NCBI GenBank assembly: GCA_040386295.1
Contig: JAZKFR010000099.1
Location: 1-22,905 of the forward strand
Reading direction: 5' to 3'
Source: JAZKFR01 sp040386295
GTDB lineage: Bacteria; Pseudomonadota; Gammaproteobacteria; Burkholderiales; Rhodocyclaceae
Length of the DNA: 22,905 nt
The notes below the pieces were generated by a model. The model did no database searches. It was not told where the DNA came from and saw only the letters and a program-made list of their open reading frames with translations. Made by a program: the position numbers and the translations under genes. Below are positions 1 through 6,787 of this stretch, in pieces; the first letter of the stretch is position 1, and each line of letters begins with the position of its first letter.

Positions 1-132
1 GGCGCCGGGTGTGCGGCCATACCGGCGGCCTTGTTGATGACGATCAGGTGCGCGTCCTCGAACAGGACGGTCAGGGGGATATTTTCCGGCTCCGGCTCGG
101 CCGCTTCGGGCGCCGGTATGACCAGGTGGTAA
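1..132 (-). CDS. RluA/RluD-type pseudouridine synthase fragment (internal part)
   Basis: Read on the minus strand in the frame with codons at 131-129, 128-126 and so on, this stretch encodes YHLVIPAPE, then a Pro/Glu-rich linker, then IPLTVLFEDAHLIVINKAAG and MAAHPAP. The IPLxVLxEDxxLIVINKxAGMxxHPAP block is the start of the catalytic domain of the RluA/RluC/RluD 23S rRNA pseudouridine synthases, just after the S4-like domain and linker. The catalytic HRLD motif would lie beyond the left edge, so only an internal fragment is present. It is not in the frame of the rph start that precedes it and uses GC-richer codons than the neighbouring genes. I infer that it belongs to a different gene, and perhaps a different genome, joined here by misassembly. 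Confidence 0.65.
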
Positions 133-309
133 GACCCAGCCTGCGCCTTTGCCGCGCAGAAAAGGCGGAACCGATTCGATAACGCTGGCGGTGCACAGTA
201 CCTGGGTGCCGCCCATGCTGATTAGAACTGAGCCTTCGGCGTGCCGGGTAAAGCTGCGCTGGAGGGTGAGCGGGCGTAGTTGTGATGCGGTGCGATGACT
301 GGGGCGCAT
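133..309 (-). CDS. rph: RNase PH, N-terminal fragment
   Basis: From the ATG at 309 the frame reads MRPSHRTASQLRPLTLQRSF, continues with TRHAEGSVLISMGGTQVLCT, and ends in FLRGKGAGWV. This is the canonical N-terminus of ribonuclease PH, the phosphorolytic 3'-5' exonuclease that trims tRNA 3' ends. The family continues with a TAEYGMLP-like block, but here similarity stops right after GWV at about position 133. The same frame stays open to the left edge but encodes an Arg/Gly-rich translation that resembles nothing. Only about 59 of roughly 240 residues are present. The start codon lies 71 bp downstream of the PP2C phosphatase gene on the same strand, so rph was probably the last gene of a kinase-phosphatase-rph run. 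Confidence 0.8.
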
Positions 310-380
310 GGGAGTCCTAAGGTGGGTGTGGGGTTTGTGTTTGGCTTGCCAGGTATTCGGTTATGGCCGTTGGTTGCGCT

Positions 381-1298
381 TTATTTTGTGTGCTTCTGAA
401 TTGCCATACGAATTTCTTCGATGGCGCGTTCTATTTCTTCTTCGCTGAGCTCGTTTTTGCGCGTTGAGGCACGGCCAAATTCGCTTAATTTTCCAGTGAA
501 TGAGTGCGCTGACATGCTTTGCGTGGAGATGTTCAAAACGCTGCTTTCGGCGTCTAAATAAGGGTTTGACCAGTGCACGACAATCACCGAGAGATTGTCT
601 GCATAGTTGCCAGCGCGTTGCTCTGCTTGGTCGAGCAAGGCGGGAATCGCGCTAGCTAGGTCGGTGGAGGTGAGGCCGGCGATCATCGCCTTGGGCGGCA
701 GAACGCCCCAGAAGCCATCGCTGCATAGGCTGATCACGTCGCCTGCTTCGAGCGGGGTTTTGCGCGAAAAATCGATATTCGGTTGTTGCGAGCCGCCTAA
801 GCAGCTATAAATTTTGTTGCGGTCAGGGTGCTTTGCCGCCTCTTCGTGGCTGAGTAGGCCTTGTTCGAGCAGGAGTTGTACGCGTGTGTGGTCGCGTGTG
901 TGGAAATGGATTTCTCCCTCGCGAATAAGGTATAGGCGCGAGTCACCAACATGCGCCCAGTAGGCAATGTTGTCTTGTATTAGGCAGGCGACGCAGGTTG
1001 TCCGTGGCGAGTCGTTGAGTTTGTTTTTCTCTGAAAAAGCCAAAATGGCATGGTGCGCGTTGAGCATCGCTTCTTGCAGGAACAAGTAGGGGTCGTCTAT
1101 TTTGGGCTGTGCGCGCTGGCGAAAAATTTGGCTGAAGGTTTGTACGGCAATCTGCGCTGCAATTTCGCCGTAGTAGTGGCCGCCCATGCCGTCGGCCACA
1201 ACCATCATCAGGGCGTCGCGCGAGTAACAGTGCGCCATCCGGTCTTCGTTGTTGCTGCGTTTGCCGACGCGACTCTCTTGGTAAATGGCGAATTTCAT
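381..1298 (-). CDS. PP2C-family Ser/Thr protein phosphatase
   Basis: This 305-residue protein has the full PP2C (PPM) motif set: NNEDR at 16-20, VADGMGG at 34-40, GDSR at 118-121, CSDGFWG at 192-198 and ADN at 233-235. The aspartates in these motifs (D19, D36, D119, D194, D234) coordinate the two catalytic Mn/Mg ions in the family. There is no signal peptide or membrane segment, so it should be cytosolic. The catalytic domain ends near residue 245; the last 60 residues are charged and have no motif I recognise. Its ATG overlaps the upstream kinase stop by 4 bp (ATGA), so the two are translationally coupled and probably act as an opposing kinase/phosphatase pair. Substrates cannot be read from the sequence. 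Confidence 0.93.
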   Translation of the reverse strand: MKFAIYQESRVGKRSNNEDRMAHCYSRDALMMVVADGMGGHYYGEIAAQIAVQTFSQIFRQRAQPKIDDPYLFLQEAMLNAHHAILAFSEKNKLNDSPRTTCVACLIQDNIAYWAHVGDSRLYLIREGEIHFHTRDHTRVQLLLEQGLLSHEEAAKHPDRNKIYSCLGGSQQPNIDFSRKTPLEAGDVISLCSDGFWGVLPPKAMIAGLTSTDLASAIPALLDQAEQRAGNYADNLSVIVVHWSNPYLDAESSVLNISTQSMSAHSFTGKLSEFGRASTRKNELSEEEIERAIEEIRMAIQKHTK

Positions 1299-2287
1299 TG
1301 GCGCTCACTTTTTTTAAATTTGCTGATGAGTTGATTTAGCCAAGGCTCTTTGGGTAGTTCGAGTGTGCTGCTGGGGGCTTCTGCTGCGCTTAGCGTCGGC
1401 GTTTCGGCGCTAGGTTTTGTTTCGGCGAGCGCTTTTTGTAAGGCAAAAACACTTTGTGGGCGTGCCAGATGGTCTAGTTTTAAGCACCAATCTATGGTGT
1501 TGAGCAATTGCTCGGAGTATTCGCCAAGCCAACGCACGCTGGCGGGCACTAGGTAATCTTTCTCAACGCGGCTATCGGCTGGTTGCGGCGCAGCGCTGGC
1601 GAGGCAGGCGTACATCGCCGCGCCAATGCTGTAGATGTCGCTCCAGGGGCCGAGTAATTCGCGCTTTGTGTGGTGCTCCAAAGACGCGAACCCGGGTGTG
1701 TACATCGGTTTGAGCATGGGTATATCGCTGAGCAGGGTCTGTCGTGCTGCGCCAAAGTCGATCAGCAGCGGCATACGACCTTTACGCATGTAGATGTTCG
1801 ACGGTTTGAGGTCTAGGTGCAGGAGTTTGTGTGCATGCACCTCGCGCAAGCCGTTGAGTAGCCTGGTGAAAACCTCGCGAATAAAAGATTCGCTGATGCG
1901 TGCTTTTTGCTTTTGAATCATTTCTTGCAGAGTGTAGCCGCGCTCGTAGGCCATGACTAAGTAGACTGTTTCGTTGGCGCGAAAAAAATTGAGCACGCGG
2001 ATGACGTTGGGGTGCGATAGCTGGGCTAGGGCGCGACCTTCTTCAAAGAAGCAGCGTAGTCCGTAGCGAAAAGAAGCCAGATTTTCTGGCAGAACGGTCG
2101 GCACGATCGCGCCCTCGCCGCGTAGCGCTAGGCTATTGGGTAGGTATTCTTTGATCGCGACGGGGACGCCCTGGGCATCGTGCGCCAGATAGACGATTGA
2201 AAAGCCGCCCAAAGATAGCTGGCGCTCAATCAGGTATTCGTTGAGCTGATAGCCGGGGGGCAAAGCATGATTGGCTTGTTGCGCCAT
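1295..2287 (-). CDS. Hanks-type Ser/Thr protein kinase
   Basis: This 330-residue cytosolic kinase shows the main subdomains: a glycine-rich loop (LGGFSIVYLAHD, 26-37), the ATP-binding lysine in VAIKEY (K46), a helix-C Glu in FFEEGRAL, the catalytic loop HLDLKPSN at 157-164 (D159, K161, N164), and the Mg-binding DFG at 177-179. The activation and P+1 region reads PMYTPGFASLEHH, and subdomain IX reads GPWSDIYSIG. The HRD arginine is replaced by Leu. My recollection is that this is common in the related bacterial family, and it suggests activity is not controlled through an RD-type activation loop. No PASTA or transmembrane part is present. The last 55 residues are a Ser/Thr/Glu-rich tail. It is coupled to the PP2C gene by a 4-bp overlap. 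Confidence 0.93.
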   Translation of the reverse strand: MAQQANHALPPGYQLNEYLIERQLSLGGFSIVYLAHDAQGVPVAIKEYLPNSLALRGEGAIVPTVLPENLASFRYGLRCFFEEGRALAQLSHPNVIRVLNFFRANETVYLVMAYERGYTLQEMIQKQKARISESFIREVFTRLLNGLREVHAHKLLHLDLKPSNIYMRKGRMPLLIDFGAARQTLLSDIPMLKPMYTPGFASLEHHTKRELLGPWSDIYSIGAAMYACLASAAPQPADSRVEKDYLVPASVRWLGEYSEQLLNTIDWCLKLDHLARPQSVFALQKALAETKPSAETPTLSAAEAPSSTLELPKEPWLNQLISKFKKSERQ

Positions 2288-2474
2288 TTTTTGCGGCTAT
2301 GAGGTGGAAACGCTTCATTCTCAGGGTTTGCCGATGTGCTGTAAAGCTACGTCGAGTTGATCTGCTGGCCAGCGCGTCGGACAGGTGCTGCTAGCGTTCG
2401 TTGTCAGTGTTCGTTTACACCCGGTTTTTGTTCGATCGCTGGACTGCTGTCGGCGTCCTCGATGTTGCCGATGA

Positions 2475-2504
2475 TTGACACAAGCTATTTCCTTGCAATA
2501 CAAT
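2475..2504 (+). promoter_or_regulatory. sigma70-type promoter of rplM-rpsI
   Basis: A perfect -35 TTGACA at 2475-2480 is followed by an 18-bp spacer and TACAAT (5 of 6 consensus bases) at 2499-2504. Transcription should begin near 2511, giving a leader of about 38 nt before the rplM ATG at 2549. This is the best-looking promoter in the window, as expected for a ribosomal protein operon. I see no long leader that could hold an elaborate L13 autoregulatory fold. Confidence 0.8.
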
Positions 2505-2548
2505 CGCCAGCTTTTCGTAATTAGGCATAAAAGGACGTTGCGCCCAAA

Positions 2549-2977
2549 ATGAAGACTTTTTCCGCAAAATCGCACGAAGTGAAGCGTGAGTGGCTTGTTG
2601 TCAATGCCGCTGACAAAGTACTCGGTCGCTTGGCTACCGAAATCGCTCGCCGCTTGCGCGGAAAGCACAAGCCTGAGTTTACCCCGCACGTAGACACCGG
2701 TGACTACATCATCGTGACCAACGTCGAGAAGTTACGTGTCACGGGTAATAAAGCCGAAGATAAAAAATACTTCCGGCATACGGGTTATCCCGGTGGTATC
2801 TACGAAACAAACTTCCTAAAAATGCAGCAGCGTTTTCCTGGCCGCGCTCTGGAAAAAGCCGTCAAAGGCATGTTGCCCAAAGGCCCGCTCGGTTATGCAA
2901 TGTTGAAGAAGATGAAGTGTTACGTGGGTGATACACATCCGCATGCTGCACAGCAGCCTAGAACGCTAGAACTATAA
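2549..2977 (+). CDS. rplM: 50S ribosomal protein L13
   Basis: This 142-residue protein matches L13 along its whole length, which is the normal size for the family. It starts MKTFSAKSHEVKREWLVVNA and carries the diagnostic blocks GRLATEIARRLRGKHKPEFTPHVD, GDYIIVTN, RHTGYPGG and MLPKGPLG. L13 is an early-assembly protein of the large subunit that binds 23S rRNA. An AAGGA at 2531-2535 lies 13 nt before the ATG, a slightly long spacing. The gene is first in a two-gene operon, with rpsI following after a 10-bp gap. Confidence 0.98.
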   Translation: MKTFSAKSHEVKREWLVVNAADKVLGRLATEIARRLRGKHKPEFTPHVDTGDYIIVTNVEKLRVTGNKAEDKKYFRHTGYPGGIYETNFLKMQQRFPGRALEKAVKGMLPKGPLGYAMLKKMKCYVGDTHPHAAQQPRTLEL

Positions 2978-2987
2978 AAGGATATTT

Positions 2988-3380
2988 ATGGCTGATAATT
3001 TTTATTACGGTACAGGCAGGCGTAAAAGCGCTGTAGCGCGCGTTTTCATGAGAACCGGTACGGGCAATATCGTCGTGAATGGCAAGCCGGTCGATGAATT
3101 TTTCTCGCGTGTTACTGGGCGCATGATCGTGCGCCAACCCTTGGTATTGCTTGAGCGCACCGATAGCTTCGACATCATGGTGAATGTTGCCGGTGGTGGT
3201 GAGTCCGGCCAAGCCGGTGCCGTTCGTCACGGTATTACGCGCGCGCTGATCGAATACGATGTTGAGTTAAAACCCGCCTTATCCAAGGCAGGTTTTGTTA
3301 CCCGTGATGCACGTGAAGTTGAACGTAAAAAAGTCGGTCTGCATAAAGCACGTCGGCGTAAGCAATTCTCGAAGCGCTAA
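2988..3380 (+). CDS. rpsI: 30S ribosomal protein S9
   Basis: This 130-residue protein is full-length S9. It begins MADNFYYGTGRRKSAVARVF, has the GGGESGQAGAVRHGITRALI block, and ends in the basic tail KKVGLHKARRRKQFSKR. In the family this tail reaches the ribosomal P site and contacts the anticodon stem-loop of tRNA, and the invariant final Lys-Arg is present. A good ribosome binding site (AAAAGGA) precedes the ATG. It is the second gene of the rplM operon, and a strong terminator follows 12 bp after the stop codon. Confidence 0.98.
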   Translation: MADNFYYGTGRRKSAVARVFMRTGTGNIVVNGKPVDEFFSRVTGRMIVRQPLVLLERTDSFDIMVNVAGGGESGQAGAVRHGITRALIEYDVELKPALSKAGFVTRDAREVERKKVGLHKARRRKQFSKR

Positions 3381-3392
3381 GTTTTTGCGCCC

Positions 3393-3425
3393 AAAAAAGC
3401 CGCCTTTGGGCGGCTTTTGTTTTTT
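3393..3425 (+). terminator. Intrinsic terminator of rplM-rpsI
   Basis: A 10-bp stem AAAAGCCGCC (3395-3404) pairs with GGCGGCTTTT (3409-3418) around a TTTG loop, and a second T run follows to 3425. The poly-A upstream arm and GC core make this a textbook rho-independent terminator. It could also work for transcription arriving from the other side, although no convergent gene is close. Confidence 0.9.
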
Positions 3426-3544
3426 GTGCCGCATCTATGCAAGCGCTTGCCTAAGAGCGGCTTTTTCTGCGTCAGCCTGGACATGTCATGCCATTTGACT
3501 TAGAAACGGAAGACGAAGCCTAGCGCTGACCATAAGGAGAACTC

Positions 3545-4597
3545 ATGATTAAAGTAGGGGTTGTCGGGGGAACCGGGTACACCGGCGTTGAGCTGCTGCG
3601 TTTGTTGGTACAGCATCCGCAGGTAGAAATTGCGGCGATTACTTCGCGTGCCGACGCTGGCGTTCTGGTGGCGGATATGTTCCCTAGTTTGCGCGGCAGG
3701 GTCGGCTTGAAATTTGCCGATCCCGCTAAGCTGGATCTCACGAGCTGTGACTTGGTTTTTTTTGCCACGCCGAACGGTGTTGCCATGCAGCAAGCGCCGA
3801 ATTTGCTTGAGGCGGGTGTTCGGGTGATTGACCTGGCGGCAGACTTTCGTATCAAAGATATTGCCGAATGGGAAAAATGGTACGGCATGACGCATGCCTG
3901 TCCGCACTGGGTGGCGCAAGCGGTCTATGGCTTGCCCGAAGTGAATCGTGAGCAGATTCGCGCTGCGCGTTTGATCGCTAATCCCGGTTGCTATCCAACC
4001 GCTGTACAGCTCGGCTTTATGCCTTTATTGGCGTCTGCTTCGGTCGATCTGAGCTGTTTGATCGCTGACGCCAAATCGGGCGTTTCGGGGGCAGGGCGTA
4101 AAGCTGAGATTCCGGCTTTGTTCGCCGAAGCAGCGGATAATTTCCGTGCCTACGGCGTGGCGGGGCATCGTCATTTGCCGGAAATCAAACAGGGTTTGGC
4201 GCATATTGCGCAGCGTTCGGCAGCGCAGGGTTTGGCGCCGTCGATTGGCCTAACCTTTGTGCCGCATTTGACACCCTTGATTCGCGGTATTCACGCCACG
4301 CTTTATGCGCGCGTCGAGCAGGATCTTGATTTTCAGGCGCTCTACGAGCAGTACTACGCGGCGGAACCTTTCGTCGATGTTTTGCCGACGAACTCACACC
4401 CTGATACACGCTCGGTGCGTGCGGCGAATTTTTGTCGAATCGCCGTGCACAGACCGCAAGGTGAGCAGACTCTGGTCGTCCTTTCCGTCATCGACAATTT
4501 AGTCAAAGGCGCCGCCGGTCAAGCGATTCAGAATATGAACATCATGTTCGGTTTTGCTGAAACAGAAGGCTTATGGCAAGTCCCCGTTTTGCCATAA
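3545..4597 (+). CDS. argC: N-acetyl-gamma-glutamyl-phosphate reductase
   Basis: ArgC catalyses the NADPH-dependent reduction of N-acetylglutamyl-phosphate to the semialdehyde, the third step of arginine synthesis. The 350-residue protein has the dinucleotide-binding start GVVGGTGYTGVELLRLL (5-21), the catalytic cysteine in NPGCYPT (C149), KSGVSGAGRK (178-186), and the active-site histidine segment AGHRHLPEI (206-214). Length and end match the long-form ArgC of proteobacteria. AAGGAG lies just upstream of the ATG. The last 25 bp overlap the start of the next gene in another frame, so the two are probably translationally coupled. No promoter is obvious in the 120 bp after the rpsI terminator. 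Confidence 0.97.
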   Translation: MIKVGVVGGTGYTGVELLRLLVQHPQVEIAAITSRADAGVLVADMFPSLRGRVGLKFADPAKLDLTSCDLVFFATPNGVAMQQAPNLLEAGVRVIDLAADFRIKDIAEWEKWYGMTHACPHWVAQAVYGLPEVNREQIRAARLIANPGCYPTAVQLGFMPLLASASVDLSCLIADAKSGVSGAGRKAEIPALFAEAADNFRAYGVAGHRHLPEIKQGLAHIAQRSAAQGLAPSIGLTFVPHLTPLIRGIHATLYARVEQDLDFQALYEQYYAAEPFVDVLPTNSHPDTRSVRAANFCRIAVHRPQGEQTLVVLSVIDNLVKGAAGQAIQNMNIMFGFAETEGLWQVPVLP

Positions 4598-5334
4598 AGC
4601 TGAAGCGCTTGCGCCAGCGCTTCGGCATTGGTGCGCCGAAGCTGGCGATCAAGCCGCACGTCGCTTGGTATTGGTATCTCCTGTTACTGCCGGTGTTGGC
4701 CCTTTTGTTCTGGTCGGTTTCTGTTTATCAGGCTGAGCGTAGGGCGAGTGCGCTAGGTGCTGCTGCGCCAAGCCAAGAAACAGTGCAGCTGGTGGGCAGA
4801 ATTGCTTGGCTCGAGCACGAGTTGGCGCGTCTGCGCAGCCAGGGTGAGTCGGCAGAAAGTAGCCGTAAAATCGAGCAGGCGACTCAGCGTAAATTGCTCG
4901 AGCAGGTCACTGCGCTCGAGGCGGAAAATAGCGCGCTGAAAGAGGATTTGGCGGTGTTCGAGGACTTGCTTCCGGCAAGCGGCGTGGAGGCTGGCGGCAA
5001 CGGCATCAAAATTCATCGTTTGCGCGTCGAACGAGAAAATAAAGAAGGGCAGTATCGCTATCGCTTATTGCTCACGCGCCATGCTGCGCGCGGCAGTCAG
5101 GACTTCGTTGGCAGTCTGCAGCTGCTGGTGCAAATTTGGCAGGGCGGTAAAGATGTTATGATTACCCTCCCAGCCGATGAGTCTCATGAGGCTCAAGCGT
5201 TCGCTGTTAGGATCAAAAGCTTGCAACGTGCCGAAGGGGTGTTTTCGCTTCCTAAAGGTGCATTGCTAAAACGTGTTGAGGTGCGCGTTTTGCAGAATGG
5301 CCTTGTTTCCGCGCGACGTTCTGCAACCCTGTAA
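4573..5334 (+). CDS. DUF6776-like membrane-anchored coiled-coil protein
   Basis: I recognise this as the uncharacterised protein that commonly sits between argC and bactofilin in betaproteobacteria (DUF6776, from memory). The 253 residues divide into a basic cytoplasmic N-terminus (1-30), one membrane span (about 31-51, WYWYLLLLPVLALLFW), a coiled coil (about 70-131, rich in Glu, Gln and Leu), and a C-terminal globular domain with alternating hydrophobic residues (about 145-253) that should lie in the periplasm. The overall plan resembles divisome and shape proteins such as MreC or FtsB-like anchors, but I see no specific match. It overlaps argC by 25 bp, has AGAAGG before its ATG, and is followed 10 bp later by bactofilin, which suggests a role in the cell envelope or cytoskeleton. 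Confidence 0.85.
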   Translation: MASPRFAIKLKRLRQRFGIGAPKLAIKPHVAWYWYLLLLPVLALLFWSVSVYQAERRASALGAAAPSQETVQLVGRIAWLEHELARLRSQGESAESSRKIEQATQRKLLEQVTALEAENSALKEDLAVFEDLLPASGVEAGGNGIKIHRLRVERENKEGQYRYRLLLTRHAARGSQDFVGSLQLLVQIWQGGKDVMITLPADESHEAQAFAVRIKSLQRAEGVFSLPKGALLKRVEVRVLQNGLVSARRSATL

Positions 5335-5344
5335 CGGAGAGCTT

Positions 5345-5782
5345 ATGTTTAGTCGCAAAAAAGACAAGCAAGGCAGCAATAAACCGCAAAACCGTATCGA
5401 CACCTTGATTGGGGCGACCACCTGTATCGAGGGGCACGTGAGTTTTAGCGGTGGTTTGCGCGTAGACGGTGTGATTCGCGGCAATATCCGCAGCGCTGAA
5501 AGCGCGCCTGAGGGGGCGCAAGACACCTTAGTCGTTAGCGCCCAAGCCAGCGTGGAGGGTGAGATTTCGGTGGGGCACGTCGTCATTAACGGCACGGTCA
5601 CCGGCCCCATTTTTGCTAGCCAATCCTTAGAGCTGATGTCGAATGCTAAAGTGACGGGCGATATTGAGTACCAGCAGCTTGAGATTCACCAAGGGGCGAT
5701 CATTCAAGGTCGCTTGCTGCATAAACCGGCTCAGCACAGCTCTGCCAAAGCGGTCGAATTGAAGTTGGCGAGCAGTAGTTAA
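5345..5782 (+). CDS. Bactofilin-family polymer-forming cytoskeletal protein
   Basis: This 145-residue protein carries the bactofilin (DUF583) core at about 17-128: DTLIGATTCIEGHVSFSGGL, then VDGVIRGNI, VEGEISVGHVVINGTVTGPI and VTGDIEYQQLEIHQGAIIQG. The short repeating Gly/Ile/Val pattern forms a right-handed beta-helix that polymerises without nucleotide. The basic N-terminus (FSRKKDKQ) and the Ser/Ala-rich C-terminus are the usual disordered flanks. I chose the ATG at 5345, which is preceded by GGAGAG, instead of an in-frame ATG at 5273 that lies inside the upstream gene. Bactofilins act at the inner membrane in shape and morphogenesis, so the membrane coiled-coil protein encoded just upstream is a plausible partner. 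Confidence 0.93.
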   Translation: MFSRKKDKQGSNKPQNRIDTLIGATTCIEGHVSFSGGLRVDGVIRGNIRSAESAPEGAQDTLVVSAQASVEGEISVGHVVINGTVTGPIFASQSLELMSNAKVTGDIEYQQLEIHQGAIIQGRLLHKPAQHSSAKAVELKLASSS

Positions 5783-5844
5783 ATTAACAAATGCTTTTAT
5801 CCAGCGCACCCGCGCGCAACACAAAACCATAAGACGAGGCGAAT

Positions 5845-6195
5845 ATGAATGCACCGACTGATATGCCCTTACCCTTTGTTTTTACTGACAATGCGGCACA
5901 AAAGGTGAAAGATTTGATCGAGGAAGAAGGGAATCCTGAGCTGAAGCTGCGCGTTTTTGTCACCGGCGGCGGCTGCTCTGGCTTTCAATACGGCTTTACC
6001 TTCGACGAAGTGGTCAATGACGACGACACGGCACTGCAGAAAAACGGCGTCACCCTGTTGATTGATCCGATGAGTTACCAATACTTGGTCGGCGCTGAGA
6101 TTGATTACAGCGAAGGCTTAGAAGGTTCACAGTTTGTGATCAAAAACCCGAATGCTTCGTCGACTTGCGGTTGCGGCTCTTCGTTCTCGGTGTAG
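5845..6195 (+). CDS. erpA: Iron-sulfur cluster insertion protein ErpA
   Basis: ErpA is an A-type carrier that passes Fe-S clusters to target enzymes. The 116-residue protein has the three conserved cluster cysteines, C44 in the GGGCSGFQYGF block and C108/C110 in the C-terminal STCGCGSSFSV. IDYSEGLEGSQFVIKNPN is the family signature just before them. The size is normal and GAGGCG precedes the ATG. It follows the bactofilin gene after 62 bp on the same strand, which is the usual betaproteobacterial arrangement. IscA is the alternative, but the TFDEV segment and the neighbourhood favour ErpA. Confidence 0.93.
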   Translation: MNAPTDMPLPFVFTDNAAQKVKDLIEEEGNPELKLRVFVTGGGCSGFQYGFTFDEVVNDDDTALQKNGVTLLIDPMSYQYLVGAEIDYSEGLEGSQFVIKNPNASSTCGCGSSFSV

Positions 6196-6336
6196 CGCCA
6201 CGGCTGCTGACGCTGGGCTTCTGCAGCCAGTGTCGTGGCCTTGCTGTCGTCCCCGTGTTTGCGCCATGAATTCCTTATATTTTTCCCTACGCCTGGCGCT
6301 GCTTGCAGCGCAAAAAGCCTTTAGTTGAACGCCTCT

Positions 6337-6690
6337 ATGATGATTCGTCGCTGCTACCTAGGCGCTTGTATTTCGCTCATCGCTCTGATTTTTCTTTGCC
6401 TGGCTTGGGAATTGTGGCTGGCGCCGGTGCAACCTGGTGGTTCGTGGTTGGTCTTGAAATGTGTTTTATTGCTGGCGCCTTTGTTCGGCATTTTGCGCGG
6501 CAAGCGTTATACCTATCAGTGGGCGTCGATGTTGATTTTGCTGTATTTCACCGAAGGCGTCGTGCGTGCTAGCGGCGATCTGGGTTTGAGTCAGCGTTTA
6601 GCTATGCTCGAGATTGTCTTATCTCTGCTCTTCTTTGTTTCCTGTGTGGCGTACGCCCGTTTGACTAGAGCATCGCCGTTTCCAGCGTAG
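6337..6690 (+). CDS. DUF2069 family inner membrane protein
   Basis: This is a small hydrophobic protein of about 117 residues with four likely membrane spans: CISLIALIFLCLAWELWLA, SWLVLKCVLLLAPLFGIL, WASMLILLYFTEGVVRA and LAMLEIVLSLLFFVSCVAYA. The GILRGKRYTYQWASMLILLY block with the following FTEG is characteristic of DUF2069, whose function is unknown. The start is uncertain: a TTG at 6325 directly follows an in-frame stop, and ATGs occur at 6337 and 6340. None has a clear ribosome binding site, and I chose the first ATG. Confidence 0.82.
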   Translation: MMIRRCYLGACISLIALIFLCLAWELWLAPVQPGGSWLVLKCVLLLAPLFGILRGKRYTYQWASMLILLYFTEGVVRASGDLGLSQRLAMLEIVLSLLFFVSCVAYARLTRASPFPA

Positions 6691-6787
6691 TGCTCCGCGT
6701 AGTTTCCGCACTCCCGATCAATCAGGCCGTGGGCATGCTGCTGTATTTAGCTGCTGCGGCGAATAAACTGATTATTCGCTCGCCTTC

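Noticed and set aside
1..309. One continuous open frame from the rph ATG to the left edge
   Set aside because: It is open throughout, but after codon 59 it encodes an Arg/Gly-rich shadow of the RluD frame, so it is not a real fusion protein.
943..1308. Minus-strand open frame of 121 codons inside the phosphatase gene
   Set aside because: It is a shifted-frame shadow of the PP2C gene, with Arg/Gln-rich composition and no motif.
2321..2689. Minus-strand open frame of 122 codons upstream of the kinase
   Set aside because: It overlaps rplM on the opposite strand and spans the strong rplM promoter. Its last 20 codons look somewhat protein-like (RWPADQLDVALQHIGKP), but there is no start site or family match.
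6200..6240. Hairpin after erpA (CCACG ... CGTGG with inner CTGG/CCAG)
   Set aside because: The stem is interrupted and no T run follows, so I do not call a terminator.
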